Source: Dryococelus australis (Eukaryota > Arthropoda > Insecta > Phasmatodea > Phasmatidae). From it: a stretch of DNA of 64,000 nt. Positions 35,498-47,516 of this stretch are shown one piece after another (the stretch's first letter is position 1; each line of letters begins with the position of its first letter). A program made the position numbers and the translations under genes. The stretch covers positions 290,542,966-290,606,965 of the forward strand of contig CM057009.1 of assembly GCA_029891345.1 (NCBI GenBank), written 5' to 3'. A model generated the notes under the pieces. That model was not told where the DNA came from. It saw only the letters and a program-made list of their open reading frames with translations, and did no database searches.

Positions 35498-36258
35498 GTG
35501 AGTGCCTGAAGAGATTTGGGCGGCTCTTAAGCCCCTGTGACACTCTCAAATTTTCGCCTCCAACTATATTTGACAATAAAATTTGAAGACAAAATATGGC
35601 CATAAAATTTTTCCTTCTAACAATTGTTATCACATACTCTTGAATGTGTTGAAAATGTGTTACGCTATCGAATTTTTTTACTGGTAGAATTTTATATGAA
35701 TAAATATTTATAAATTATTTTCATAATCAGACCCTGTGTTTCTTTTTCCATGCAGTTAATCACAGGAAGAATGGAAAGGAATGTTGTAATTTATTTTCGC
35801 TTGTATACTAAAGTAAAATTCTTTTATCGGAGATTTTTCCTGCACAATGAAATTTGGTGCGTCTGAGTTTATAATATGATGTGAGAATTCACTTAAAATA
35901 TCATTCATGCCCAGGCTGTTTCTACATAAATTAATTATCTCCAGAACCTATTTAGTCTCCAGCAATTATTTATTATTTTTAAGTTTCTTGATTTCAATTT
36001 TCGTCGTGCACGATTCTGATTGGCTGAGAGGCGGAAAATTTGATAGCCTGACAGGGGTTTTAATATCGTGGTATTGAGGGCCGCTGAGGTTGAAGCAGCG
36101 CTGGGATGCAAGGGCAGGGGGAAACGGGAGATCGCCGAGAAAACCCACCGGCCGGCGTCTCCCGGCACGATTCCCACATGTGAAAATACAGGAGCGATCC
36201 CGCTCGTTCGCCTGGGTGAGAGGCGAGTTGTCTGACCACCTTACCACCGCTGCTAAAC
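35498..36258 (-). mobile_element. tRNA-derived SINE D3, split by a TTAA element
   Basis: On minus, 36258 down to 36060 holds the SINE head (a damaged A box near 36240) and body (GTGGGAATCGTGCCGGGAGA; GGTGGGTTTTCTCGGCGATC), running to a diverged tail TTGAGGGC / CACGATATTAA. The tail resumes at 35530-35498 (CTTAAGAGCCGCCCAAATCT on minus). The gap is element K2. A weak duplication CACTCGA (35483-35489, 36259-36265) may be the remains of the SINE target site. Confidence 0.75.
35531..36059. mobile_element. TTAA-flanked non-autonomous element K2 inside SINE D3
   Basis: TTAA lies at 35527-35530 and 36060-36063. The ends match as inverted repeats with some mismatches over about 32 bp: left GCCCCTGTGACACTCTCAAA, right (reversed) AACCCCTGTCAGGCTATCAA, both continuing into ATTTTC-GCCTC. 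It belongs to a different family from K1 but occupies the equivalent TTAA of the SINE tail. Confidence 0.82.
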
Positions 36259-38453
36259 CACTCGACTGCCACGAACTTTTGAAATGGACGGAGCAAGTTA
36301 CGGGATCTTTGCAGGCGAATTCGCACGCTTGGTGGAGCTTCATTGCATCTGCTCGTTCCCTAGTTTATCCGTCAGCTCTCAAGCCGAGTGTAACCATAGA
36401 CTAAAGATGAGGTAGACTTCTTATTCTTCTTCTGCACATGTACCCAACATTGACATACCCTAATCTTACACATCTGTCAAAGTTACATGGTCAACAGTGA
36501 TGAATATTGTTTGTATATGTATTAATTTTCAAATGACATGCACTATTATATTTAAAAAAATACTTTTAACAATGTATATTTAGTCAAACAGCATTAAAAA
36601 TTGGTTAGAAGAAAGTTTACGTGCTTCTCAAAGCATTTGTTTACAAATCAGTTTTCTAACCTAAAATCCAAACCATGCCGTTTTCGCTAGACGTGTTGGC
36701 AGTGTAGCAGTTCAATGTTTGGGACACGGAGAATGGTAATGCGCAGCCAGAGAGATCGGTCTGCCTCATCTTTAATGTACGAGTAGGGGCAGTGGTATTT
36801 CGCGTAAGTATTTCACGACAAGCAACAGTTCAAGGTACTGTGGGGTCGTCCAGCTTTGCCGATTGGCTGAAACAAGTTTGCGCACGAATCGCTGAAGTGC
36901 AGTGTCGGAGTTGCGGAATCCTGAGTGGCTCGGTCAGATGCGGAAGCGACACCAGCAGCCAACGTGCGTATGACAACAGCCGAGGTGTATGTGTAGCATT
37001 GAAGTATACTGTGTGTTCCGATTTATTCACGTAAAATCAGCGGCGCTATGTGCGAGTGTAACGGGCGCCTCGACGCTCACGTGTGACTGGTTTCAGTACG
37101 AGAGCCGGCTACATGGAGGTGATTGGTTCCTGCTGCGTGTATCGGCGCGGTAGGTTCTGACGTTTTTAAATAATTCACAAGACTTTTAAGACAAGCTATA
37201 TGTGATTCGCATACTTCTAGTACTGCAGCATCACCAGTTCTGTTCAGATCCCTATTTGCACTCGTCACAGTCCTACTAGTCCACGGTGTATAAACTGGAT
37301 ACGCTAACTGCACCCTGCAAAGTTTATTGATGCCTGGCTATCGGCCAATACAGTTACGAGTTGACTACATCCCAATGAGATGGTATTTCTTATTTAACAG
37401 CATATACTGGATTTTTCAACTAAGATGTTTACCAGAGTAATCTTTCGAACCTCTCAAGGTATCAAAATTTTTATTTAGAGTTTGTAAATGGCGCTATGAA
37501 GATTATAAGACGCGGCCTCTGTTCCGAGGCATTATTAATTACTGAGGTTACGACATCCACTTTGGTATTTTAAAAGGGAATGTACTTATATCTCCCAATA
37601 GCATAACATTTTATTAAGCGGCGAGTACAGTGGCGTGATTGATGTGAAAATCCAACGAGCACTTTTTTGAGATATATGTGGATTTTCATATATGTATGAA
37701 TTTGACTGTAGCTGTAGCGGTGTAAGGTTGGTGTTGACTGTGAAACAGACACGATTGCTCGGTGGATCAATTTTAATCAAGCTATGGGCATCAAATTAAA
37801 AACACAATTTTTACTTGTCTGTAGCCTCAACAACAAAACCAACAAACAACATTTCGCATGCGTTCGATACCTGTGTTAATGTATCACTAGCGCGTGCGTC
37901 CCCTGTGTAGGAAAATTCTGCTGGACATCTCCCAGCGGATGACGCAACCTACCACAACATAACCACAGTTAAATGCATACACCTACGAACACACCCTTAT
38001 ATCTCTAAAAGTGCTCGTCGGATTTTCAAAATAATCACATCACTGAACTCGCCTCTTAATAACATGTTATGCGATTGGAAGGAATGAGTATATTACGATT
38101 AAAAAAATTAATATCAATTTCTCAGTAACTAATTGCATTTCGGAACAGACATAGATGGAGTATTGTAAGTCCTCAAAACAGTTGTCGAATTCTTTATAAC
38201 TATTTTCAATGCCTTCAGCGGTGCGGAAGATATTTGAGGTGACCATCTTAGCTGAATAATCCTGTATACAATATGTAACAGTTCCAAATGGGGACTGTTC
38301 AAGTTACGTGGGGGAAGGTAACTCAGAGGAGGAACAATGTGTCAAGCTGTATTAAAATATGTTAAACTTACACAATCTACATGATGTTTTACAATACAAT
38401 TTAAATTCCATTAATACGTTACTCGCGGGGGAGATCAATATATATTATATGAT
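36259..38453. other. No recognised gene; mixed AT-rich and CpG-rich DNA
   Basis: 36720-37080 is CpG-richer. No SINE, TIR pair or protein family was recognised in this stretch. Confidence 0.35.
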
Positions 38454-38694
38454 TAGACACCTGAAAAATTCGCGAGTTCAATGACCTGCAGGCTAGACTC
38501 TACAGTCTTATGTAAAAATATGCCGATATCAACTGCACATTGGTTTTCTGCTGTCACAGCGGAAGGCGACAATTGGACACCGTTCTCCAAGATATGTCAA
38601 ACAGCGATTAGACCTAAGGCTACAGTCATATAAACCCACGTGTTTTGAATTCTAGCTTGTCCCAAAATGAATCCGCGAATTCTTCACGTCCCTA
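38454..38694 (+). mobile_element. Family A MITE (A2)
   Basis: A 241-bp element, TAGACACCTGAAAAATTCGC on the left and GCGAATTCTTCACGTCCCTA on the right, with TA at each end. The interior has GTTCAATGACCTGCAGGCTA and ATGCCGATATCAACTGCACA. Confidence 0.85.
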
Positions 38695-40577
38695 TATATG
38701 ATAGTTGCAATAGTTAAGTATTTCTAGTTTAGTTAAGTGAGCCACGTGCGAATCTGTACAAAGTCTATATTGAACTGTGGAACTGAGTGAAACGTCGTCA
38801 ACATAATAATGTTGCCGAAGGCTGACTTTTCATTGCTGCTACGGCGGTCTGAAGTCTCGTCGTTGTCCCATCTTGCCCCAGCGGCGTCTCGGTGAGGTAA
38901 CACCTCGCTCTTTTCTCCGCCGGCCTTAAAATTATGCCTCGTGTTTCTCTCCTGTCCGCTACACATCCATCACTACCATTTCACTACTCAAACAGAGGAA
39001 TTTTTTACTCGCGCAAATATGTGCTGTGGTGTTCTTGCACGAGCCTGATAAAGCTACGGAAACAGTGTAACTTCAGCCCTGCGAGATTTGCAGACGAGTG
39101 CAGAGGAAATTCTATACCCCCATCGGTCGAGCTCTGCTCATGCACAGAATGAGTACATATATAGAAATAGAAAGCCGTTTCAGTTCCTTTGACGCGGTTG
39201 GCTCTGAAGCAGGTCTTGTTTCAGATTGGCCCATACGTGCTGAAAAGAATTCCTACTGAATGGGTTGCCGGCTGCACTGTTAAAAGTTTCCGTAAATTTA
39301 CGGACGTTCTTACGGAAGTGCACATGCGTATAGATATTTTGGCGAAGTTAACGTTACACTCATTGGGTTTTCCGTATAGTAGACGAGTTATTTTTACAAT
39401 ACAAAATAACTTTTAAGGAGTGGTTCCCTAGACAACGTAGATTTCAAATATTCAAATAACCCTTTTTTGCAATGCATTATTTACAAAACAAAGGACTTGC
39501 GGTTCGTTATTTCTATTTGCAACTCCCGAACAAGTGTTGTTCTTCGGCAACCCTTGGACACGTTTGTCTGTTACTGGTACGAAACAATTTGCAGAATCAT
39601 TCAGTAAATAGGACACTTGACCTGTTTCTCGAGAATAATAAACTGCGGAATAATAATAGTAATAACAATAATAATAGAATAATCAACCGCATCGCCGACG
39701 CGGGTGCTCAGCTAGACAAACGAGCGGTAACTGCATGTGTAAGGCTGGCGCCATCCCCCCTTCCTCGCATTTCTCGATGCCTCATTCCTTCCAACGTGTG
39801 TGGCTGGCATCTAGCAACAGTCTGACGCCGAGTTCAACGTCATAAAGAATTTGAATTTACTGGACTTAACCACTTCTGGAAAACCACCTACGACGTTCCT
39901 CTACGCTTGACTGCGTGTTTATGGACTATAAAACGAGTTGAAATTCATCTTGGAAAAGCAGAAAGGATTGGGACCTCAGCACGAGAGAATAAACTGGCAG
40001 GAGGCATATCCTGCAATGTTTAAAATGGATTTTAATTACTGGACAAACTTTAATTAAGGTGCTAAAACTAAGTTTATTTTAATTTTTTAAATGTAAATAT
40101 TTGGACTATATTATCTACAGTGTTAGTCTTGCAAACTTTTAAGCCTGTATTTGGGATATTTTTTTTGTGTTTTTTAAATTTTTTAAATTTTGTACTTTTG
40201 AATTTATGGGCAGTTTATATAAAAAGAAATATAAGCCCACATAAATAAAAGAAAAGAAACCTAACTGTTATTTTATCACTTCTCACATTTTTGGAGTAAA
40301 GTATTTAATACTCCAATTTATATCAGGAGATGGTAAACTTTTCGCTATAATTTACAACTGCGTTTTTTTTTTTTTTTTGCTAGACTCATTTGTGAAGCAA
40401 ATGAGTGGGTATAAAAGGAAGGTTCGTAGCACGCTACTTTACCTATTCTGTCTGTTGCTCGGGCCTAGTCCCCAAAATCTTGGCGAAATATTTCTGCGGA
40501 TGTGAAACTCGCCTAACGCTAGGGTGAAAATTTTTCTCTCTTTGAAATAATTTCTTAATTCGATAGAGTTTCAATCG
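38695..40577. other. No recognised gene
   Basis: It contains an imperfect (AAT)n-like tract at 39650-39680, a CCGTAAATTTACGG palindrome at 39290-39303, and poly-T at 40363-40379. ORFs of about 70-117 codons here were not recognised. Confidence 0.35.
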
Positions 40578-40705
40578 CGCAGGACGATGCCGCTGGTCGG
40601 CAGGTTTTAACGGGGATCTCCCGTTTCCCCCGTCTATGCATTCCGGCACTGCTCCATTCTCATATAATTTCACCCTCATCAGCTCTCAATACCTCGTTGT
40701 CTCAA
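40578..40705 (+). mobile_element. 5'-truncated SINE D (D4)
   Basis: It starts inside the SINE body (CGCAGGACGATGCCGCTGGT) and continues with GGGGATCTCCCGTTTCCCCC to the tail CAGCTCTCAATACCTCG. The tRNA-like head is absent. Confidence 0.75.
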
Positions 40706-40946
40706 CTCAACTTTCTTAGAGTTTAATTTTTCTTTACCACAAAAACACATATTTAAAAGAATAGCTTAGTGAAAATAAGGTATTTTTTTCTTTTTATCAT
40801 GGTCTAACTCACCGTCAGCATTATAGTATTTAAATAACTGTCCAACTTCACTGCTTTTGTATGGTACATACCGATAATGAAAGTTACAAAATAATGAAAT
40901 ATTGTGCAACCAGTGATAATTATAACTAGTAGTTCCACCTGTTTTT

Positions 40947-41212
40947 TTGCGAAAAGATTTACGCGGAGTCTAGACTTCTGAATCATGCATGTACACTTGC
41001 AGCTTTTCTTTGGCTATTGGCCGCCTGTCTTTTTCTGAAGACAGTTCGTTACGCGAGTGAGCCAATCGGAATTCAGTTTCTCCGATCCTGACCGTTCGCG
41101 ATTGGTAGGCATGCGGATAAGGCACGTAACGTTTCAAATGGTCCAATCACGTAGGCGGTTCTGAACTAAAGTGTTTTGGGACATAGTTTGTCCTGGAATC
41201 TTTCCGCGAGAA
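40947..41212 (+). mobile_element. Family J MITE, diverged copy (J3)
   Basis: The left end TGCGAAAAGATTTACGCGG and the right end GGAATCTTTCCGCG, with an interior GGTTCTGAACTAAAGTGTT matching J1 and J2. Confidence 0.6.
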
Positions 41213-41299
41213 AGTCTTTTCGAAATGTCGCTTCTAAATTTGTGGCCGCAGAATTTATTAAAGATACGCAGACAAGAGTAAGGAAAGGCATACTCTATT

Positions 41300-41481
41300 G
41301 CTAACATATTTACATTCTCAACAATTTCACAGATTCCACAGTTTCACTTGATTTACGCGTGAGTCAATTGAGTGGGTTAATGACAATGAAAATTTCACAT
41401 ATGATGTAAGGTTACAAAACCAGTAGGGAAGTAGGTCTTAGGGAGGGCTATAGAATGTGCTCAGTTATTTGTGAACTGTCT
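41300..41481 (+). mobile_element. 3' half of a diverged family B MITE (B5)
   Basis: Phrases ATTTCACAGATTCCACAGTT, AATGACAATGAAAATTTCAC and AATGTGCTCAGTTATTTGTG follow the order of the right half of family B. The left half is missing. Confidence 0.55.
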
Positions 41482-41882
41482 CAAGTAAATATTAGCATTC
41501 GAGTGGCTTAGTCAAAAAATGGCTGATTATAATACGAAATTAGTTATGACTGAGGGAGCAGCCAGCGTAATAATAACTCTCACCCAGGTATGTCGAAGAC
41601 TCGGGAATTTACCCTGATGGCATTATGTAGCACGAAATGCAGGTCCTCCAGTAATTAGTCAAATGAACCCAACGGATTGTATATCTCGTTACGCATGAAA
41701 GGATCCCTGATTGGGATCCGGTCAGCCCTTCAGTGCGTTGGCTGAGAGCTGGTCAATAATGAACGCGGTTACTGCACGTTCAGCGTGTCCGGTGCATGGC
41801 GGGCAAACGCGGCCGTTATTAGTGAAGCGCGGAGAACAGGACGGGTGTTCTTGCAGTGGCGGATGTTGGTAACGCACTTCTA
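41482..41882. other. Spacer without recognised feature
   Basis: No gene or repeat match. The ORF at 41722-41970 (minus) exists only because of the (GA)n array. Confidence 0.4.
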
Positions 41883-41883
41883 C

Positions 41884-41944
<61 letters not shown>

Positions 41945-42870
41945 AATATTTGGTTTAGGATACCAAACATATTTATTTGAAAAAGTATTTGTTAACCTGA
42001 ACAATATTTTGTTCATTCAACTAAACAATCCTTCCTCGAAACATCTACGTTCGTTCCCTTGCAACAAATCAAGCATTTAGAAATAATTTGTAGAGCCAGA
42101 ATTATCTACGTGCATTCGTACACACGACCATTTCGTAAGTATGTTTAATTAATCTGTGTAGCTGCTGTAAACAAACTAATATTACGTTAAAGACAAACTT
42201 ATATTTAGTTTGAAGTGAACGAGAACCTGGTTAGATGGAACAGTCTGATTCGTATAGTATTACAGAATTCACAGCGCCAACAAAATCAGCTTCGTCCAGT
42301 ACCGGCATTTATTTAGTTGGCTGTATGGTAATTGGGTCATTTCGCTTTCTTCGTTCGAATTAACAATTTGAAAGTTTTTTTATAATTTATGTTACACTTC
42401 GGACAGTGAGTTTTTTTAGTGTCTTTATTGACGCTGAATAATGACACAAACTATCCAAATGAAACTATTTAAACAGAAAACATAAAAGTACTTATAACTA
42501 AAAAATTTGTAAAAGTTTTTTACGTAAATGTTGTACATTCGATACTACATATATGAAAATAAAATATATATGGCATCTTCAGATACCGTCACAGAAGGTG
42601 GCGACGCTATGAAGGGGCGTTTGGGCGCTAGTGTTTGAATTATAATTTCAGTTCTGGTTTAAACATTTTTGACAGAAACATAATCATTAAATACACCAAT
42701 AGCCTTACAAATATTTAATTGAACCAAAGAAATCTTGCAGATTTGGGTTGAACCAAACTAGGACAGACATGTAAATTGGTTTAAGCAATGAAAATTTTAA
42801 TTTTCTGTATACAATTTATTTCGTCGTGTCAAACAAATTGTATTTTATTCAACAAAACCTTTTTCTCAGT
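41883..42870 (+). mobile_element. Family C element, subtype 2 (C5), with (GA)n-expanded end
   Basis: The left end CACTGAGAGA runs into about 56 bp of GA repeats (41885-41940) before GAGAAAATATTTGG. The right end AACCTTTTTCTCAGT is intact. Collinear blocks with C4 include ATACCAAACATATTTATTTG-like DNA and AACAAAATCAGCTTCGTCCA. The (GA)n probably grew from the GAGAGA of the terminal repeat. Confidence 0.75.
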
Positions 42871-42874
42871 AAAG

Positions 42875-42876
<2 letters not shown>

Positions 42877-42928
<52 letters not shown>
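42877..42928. repeat. (TA)n microsatellite
   Basis: About 52 bp of TA repeat directly after C5, following AAGCTTA. Confidence 0.95.
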
Positions 42929-42930
<2 letters not shown>

Positions 42931-42948
42931 GTACATCTGCACCTGCTG

Positions 42949-43187
42949 CACTGAGAAAAAAGCTTTGTTGAATCAAACAAGATTTGTTTGGTGCAACATA
43001 ATTATTTGTTTGTATAGGAGAAACAAAATATTTTGTTGTATTTTGCTCTTTTCATTTGGTTGTCAACAGTTTGTGCCGATATAAAAAACTGTACAAGTTC
43101 GACCTAGCATCGAATCCATCTCACGTCCGTCCGAACGCTATGTCCTGAGTAATCTCAGCTAATGTGGCAACCGGTGACGTCGAAAAG

Positions 43188-43267
<80 letters not shown>

Positions 43268-43710
43268 CACACACAAACACTACAGGTATTGAAGTATTGG
43301 ACAACGTGTGTAATTAAATATTTCAAGATTTACAGCTTTAATTGTCAGTTTCTTGATTAATTATTTTGTTAATGTGTTTATACGGTTGTTAAGCATGCTC
43401 TAACTAACACGGTTATAATCCTGTCAGAAAATATACAAACAAATTCTCGAGCTGTATTTTCGAACGAGGGCTGTCAAATGAGTGGCCAAACAAATATATA
43501 CAGTTGATTCAATAAAATATTTAGTTGACAGTCTATTTTTGTGGCCCAGAACAGAGATTTTGTTGATTCACAAACACATATTTTTTTTAGAGGAGCAAAA
43601 GTAATTAAGTTGTTTTTCGAATTTTGTTTACTCAACAATATATTTCGCTAGGGCAACTAAATATTTCTGGCCCTATAAAAACAATTTTTTTTTCGATTTT
43701 CTCTCTGTGT
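42949..43710 (-). mobile_element. Family C element with tRNA-like core and internal (TA)n (C3)
   Basis: A reverse copy of C1/C2: it begins CACTGAGAAAAAAGCTTTGT and ends TTCGATTTTCTCTCTGTG. The tRNA-like core is at about 43106-43168 (minus; GAGATTACTCAGGACATAGC and GATTCGATGCTAG). A (TA)37-like array at 43190-43264 lies where C1 and C2 have only short TATATA. Confidence 0.8.
43190..43264. repeat. (TA)n microsatellite inside C3
   Basis: A pure TA array, bounded by AAGCTTA and TAAGCACACACA. Confidence 0.95.
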
Positions 43711-43769
43711 GAAATGTGTTAAAACACCCAAATTCGCTGACCGCGACTTTCCAGTAGCTAACGTAAAGT

Positions 43770-44012
43770 TAGAGACCTGAAAAATTCGCGAACTCAATTA
43801 CCTGCAGGCTAGACTCTATAGTCTCATGTACAAATATGCCGATTTTAACTGCACATTGGTTGTCTCTGCTGCCACAGTGGAAGGTGACAATTGTACACCG
43901 TTCTCCAGGAGGTTTCAAACACAGGGTGGACCAATGCCTTAAGTTATATAAACACTCGTGGTTTGAATTCTTGCTTGTCCAAAAACGAATCCGCGAATTC
44001 TTCATGTCCCTA
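43770..44012 (+). mobile_element. Family A MITE (A3)
   Basis: A 243-bp element from TAGAGACCTGAAAAATTCGC to GAATTCTTCATGTCCCTA. TA at both ends is consistent with Tc1/mariner-type TA duplication. Confidence 0.85.
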
Positions 44013-44179
44013 CGTAGAGTATACGTTTTAAAAGTTGAAATACCATAGCAAGCACACTGCTTGCAAGAAGCGCGATCAACATAAGTACAGGACAACACCA
44101 CAATACTAGGTATATGAGTGCGGCATTTGAAATTATAAATGAACGTGCAACCGAACGGGTAAAGCGGCTTCTAGTCCAG

Positions 44180-44181
<2 letters not shown>

Positions 44182-44276
<95 letters not shown>
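44182..44276. repeat. (CT)n then (CA)n microsatellite
   Basis: About 71 bp of CT followed by about 24 bp of CA. The 156-codon minus ORF across it (REREREx repeats) is an artefact. Confidence 0.95.
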
Positions 44277-45537
44277 AACTCACGCTCGCAAAAAGTGACA
44301 GCAGTGAAGTGTAAGGGGACTGAATTCTGCGTTTATGTATAACAACTTCCTCGAGTTTGTAAATCGTAATTGTCACACTTTGATAACATAAACAAAACAT
44401 ACTTAGATATAAATATTTTTTAAAAGTTGTTATATTGCTCCCGGTCTCTATTTTAACACATCTGCAGATCAATGCCCTAACTCAGCCAATGGTACAGTAC
44501 TCCACGAAAGAGTCAACGCTCAACGTAACCAACTGAGAAGGCTCGTAACATGACACATAAGTAGGCCAAGCTATTATTTCGTAAATAGCTTGCTTTCCCC
44601 TACCACAATAATTTACCGTAAATTTATTTATCACGGTGCTCTGAAATGTATGAAACATTCAATCACTTCAGATCGGTTCAGTGGTGTGCATAATCGAAAA
44701 GAGTTTCAAGCAAGCTTTGCAGAAAATTAAAACATGGAATTATTGACATGGTGAGAAGGAATAATGTGATTAATAACTTAAGTAAAGTAACTGTGTTTAT
44801 CAACAATTTTTTAGCTAAGATTTCCTTTTTTTGAGGAATATAAAAAAATTTGCTAGGAGCGTCATTCAAACATCTTCAAGGAGAACCAAGCTGTCTCTGA
44901 TTGAATCTGAAAAAAGAATGCAAGCTCATAAACTTTCCTTTCTCAAGGAAAGTTTACCAAAAAGAACTTACGATATTTATCTGAATAATTGCATTACACA
45001 GACACTATTTCGGAGAACTTAAGAAAGCCGTAGAAATAATTAACAGTATTTCTTCAGCCCTCAGTTCATCGTACCTACTATCAACTGCCTCATCGACCAC
45101 AATAGTATGTGTTCCTTTTATCATTAGACATCTTGAATTTCCCTTGATTCTTGATTTTAACGTATGCTTTCTGATAAACTTTAATCTTCCTAGAAAATTA
45201 AAGTAATGAAGCAAAAGTAGAAAAGAAAACCTGCCTAACTAAAAAGCATTTTCTGATACTGCTTTAAAAAATTTATATTTCGAGTTTTGCGAAACGATTC
45301 GTACATCTTATGTTTCGAGGTGAAATCTCCATCATGAGATTACATACTACCGTCCACTGTAGTTCCGAGAAGGTTATAATAAAAGGTAAATATTTTAATT
45401 GCTTTCTGTAGTACGTGCAACAGGGAGTGGTTGTATTCGAAGCACCTTTGTTACAAAGTCTTTCTGATTTTCCACGATAAATTTTCAAGAGTAAATAGAG
45501 CAAACTTCTAAGAGCCGTACAAAAGAAGCTTGAGGGT

Positions 45538-45594
45538 CACTTGATGCAGTACATCAAGTGTAATATAATTGCCAAAGCAATTATATTACACTTG
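45538..45594. repeat. Two mutually exclusive hairpins sharing an arm
   Basis: CACTTGATG (45538-45546) pairs with CATCAAGTG (45552-45560) across 5 nt. CAAGTGTAATATAATTGC (45555-45572) pairs perfectly with 45577-45594 across the loop CAAA. The two stems share 45555-45560, so only one can form fully. Confidence 0.8.
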
Positions 45595-46449
45595 TTTCTC
45601 GCAGTACCACTTGGAAAATACTGTGATAAAAATTTGCAAATATTTTACATCTTTTACATCACGTAAACCCCATTTAACGAGGACTCTAGGCGAAGTGCTA
45701 GAACATCAGTCAAGATTTAAATGTAACTTCTAAACAGTGTACTGGGATGGCAACTTTATAAAATCCCTTGCAAGCAACGCACTTCTGAAATTGCAGAGCT
45801 CGTAATGAATTACAACATTTTGGCTTTCAATAAAATTATAATGTTGGAACTTTTATCCATTCAACTTACTTGCAGTAAGGGGCATAAGACTGGCGTGTTT
45901 TCGGACTACAAGAAATTAAAATAAAAAAATATTTATGTAACTAACTTAAGTAAACTTAGAATTGATTCGGTAATACAGTTCTGTCCAATTTTAACCTTAC
46001 CTAGGCATGCGTATACAGGAGAGAACTGTGAACTCTGTGGCATACATTCAAAGAGGTATGGTTCATCCGATGCAATATTTGTTTAGTGTGTCCCATCAAC
46101 TGTAACCTATCGTTTTTACTAAATTTTCACTGAATATAAATATTTCTGTTCCGGCGAAAGAATCATTGGATTAAGTGCTAAGCATTGTTGGAAGAATACA
46201 TTAATTTCTCTTTTCAATTACGATTTCTTTAATCGACAACACATTTGTCAACCGCACATAACAACTTGTTTCGCATTTGCTTATTTAAACAAGCAATCAT
46301 TGTTAACCAAATAACTTATTTTCTCATTATACTGCCGGAAGTAAAAGACCTAAGTGTTCGAAATTATATAATTGATTAGCTTTTGTTAATAATCTCTTTT
46401 AGTTACAATCTCCATTTTACAAACGTTTATTGTAGTACTGAGGCATAAC

Positions 46450-46476
46450 AGCCACAAATGTATTATATTTGTGGCT
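46450..46476. repeat. 10-bp hairpin
   Basis: AGCCACAAAT and ATTTGTGGCT with a 7-nt loop. Confidence 0.75.
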
Positions 46477-46789
46477 CTGATTCCTCTCACTATTTCCGTA
46501 CACATAAATATCGACGAAATTGCACATTTTTGAAATTGTATTAGCTAATCAAAATGTAGAGAATTCTGAAGAAAATTTTTTATAATGAACTCAATGAACT
46601 GGAATTCACAAATATCAGCAAAGTTAAAATTTATAAATGTGAGATGCAGGGACCGTGTTATGCAGGGGAAGGACATCGACACTAGCCGGGGATCTGCGAA
46701 ACCACCCGAAAGTTATTTTTAGGGACTGTGCCAGGCGGACAAAAGGGGCAATATCGATTTCAAGGACGTCGGTCCTTCTTTCGAGCAGT

Positions 46790-47516
46790 CCGCCCCACCC
46801 CCCCCCCCCTCCTAACCAAAAGATCGGCTCCAGAGTCCGGATTAATAAATAAAAATAAATAAAGAACACTGATCAGCGACGAACGATGTGATGGGGAGAT
46901 TGCAGCCGGTATTGAAGATCTGCCTCGTGTATCCGGCGGCGTAGTCGTACCTATACCTCTCGTAGACTCTATCTCTAGTAGTCCTTTTTGCTCCTTTCCA
47001 CGTTTATGATTGGGAAGGTTGCACAGGGATTGCCCTCGAGGGCTGATGGGGAGGAGAGGAGTTTCACGACGTTGCATCGAGAATGCCTGTAGAAACTTGT
47101 TATCAGCCGTAGACTCCGTCCCGTCGCCGTGGCGCGCGGAAGGAATATGCCTTCACGAGAAATTCTGCTGCAGTTTCCTTCTCACTTTCAGACTAGCGAG
47201 CAATGAGGCGACGTCTGCGCGGGACGCGCCTAGGGGAGACGATCGGCAACCGCGCTCTCAACTGCCGCCATCTTGGCGCTCCTGAGGACGCGTGCAAGTC
47301 GCGCTTGAAGGACGCTGGTGATAAATACACGATGCCCCCGCGAGGAAAGGAAGGGCGCGATATCACGAACTCCACGGGGCGTAAACTCAAGCGTCGTGAC
47401 CGGACTCGGGAATCGCCCCCCGCCTTTTACGACCGCGAATTTAGTGGTTCTCTTTCGCGCGCCTGCCGATTGGGCTGTCGCGGAAGGCGAGCTCTTGTGC
47501 TGTCCCGTGAAGCAGA
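46790..47516. promoter_or_regulatory. CpG island with YY1/Pho-type motif
   Basis: CpG dinucleotides are dense from about 47000 to 47750, unlike the AT-rich flanks. GCCGCCATCTTGGC (47264-47277) is, on minus, GCCAAGATGGCGGC, which contains the AAGATGGCGGC core bound by YY1/Pleiohomeotic and common just downstream of transcription starts. No TATA box is seen. This is the window's best candidate for a housekeeping-type promoter; transcription is not shown. Confidence 0.4.

Larger units (their letters stand above)
44277..46640. other. AT-rich DNA without recognised genes
   Basis: Two strong hairpins (45538-45594 and 46450-46476) are the only clear structures. The 63-codon ORF at 44831-45022 was not recognised. 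Confidence 0.35.

Noticed and set aside
41722-42016. Leu-Ser-rich minus ORFs
   Set aside because: Product of the (GA)n array at the end of C5.
44002-44472. 156-codon minus ORF with Arg-Glu repeats
   Set aside because: It is carried by the (CT)n/(CA)n microsatellite and overlaps MITE A3.
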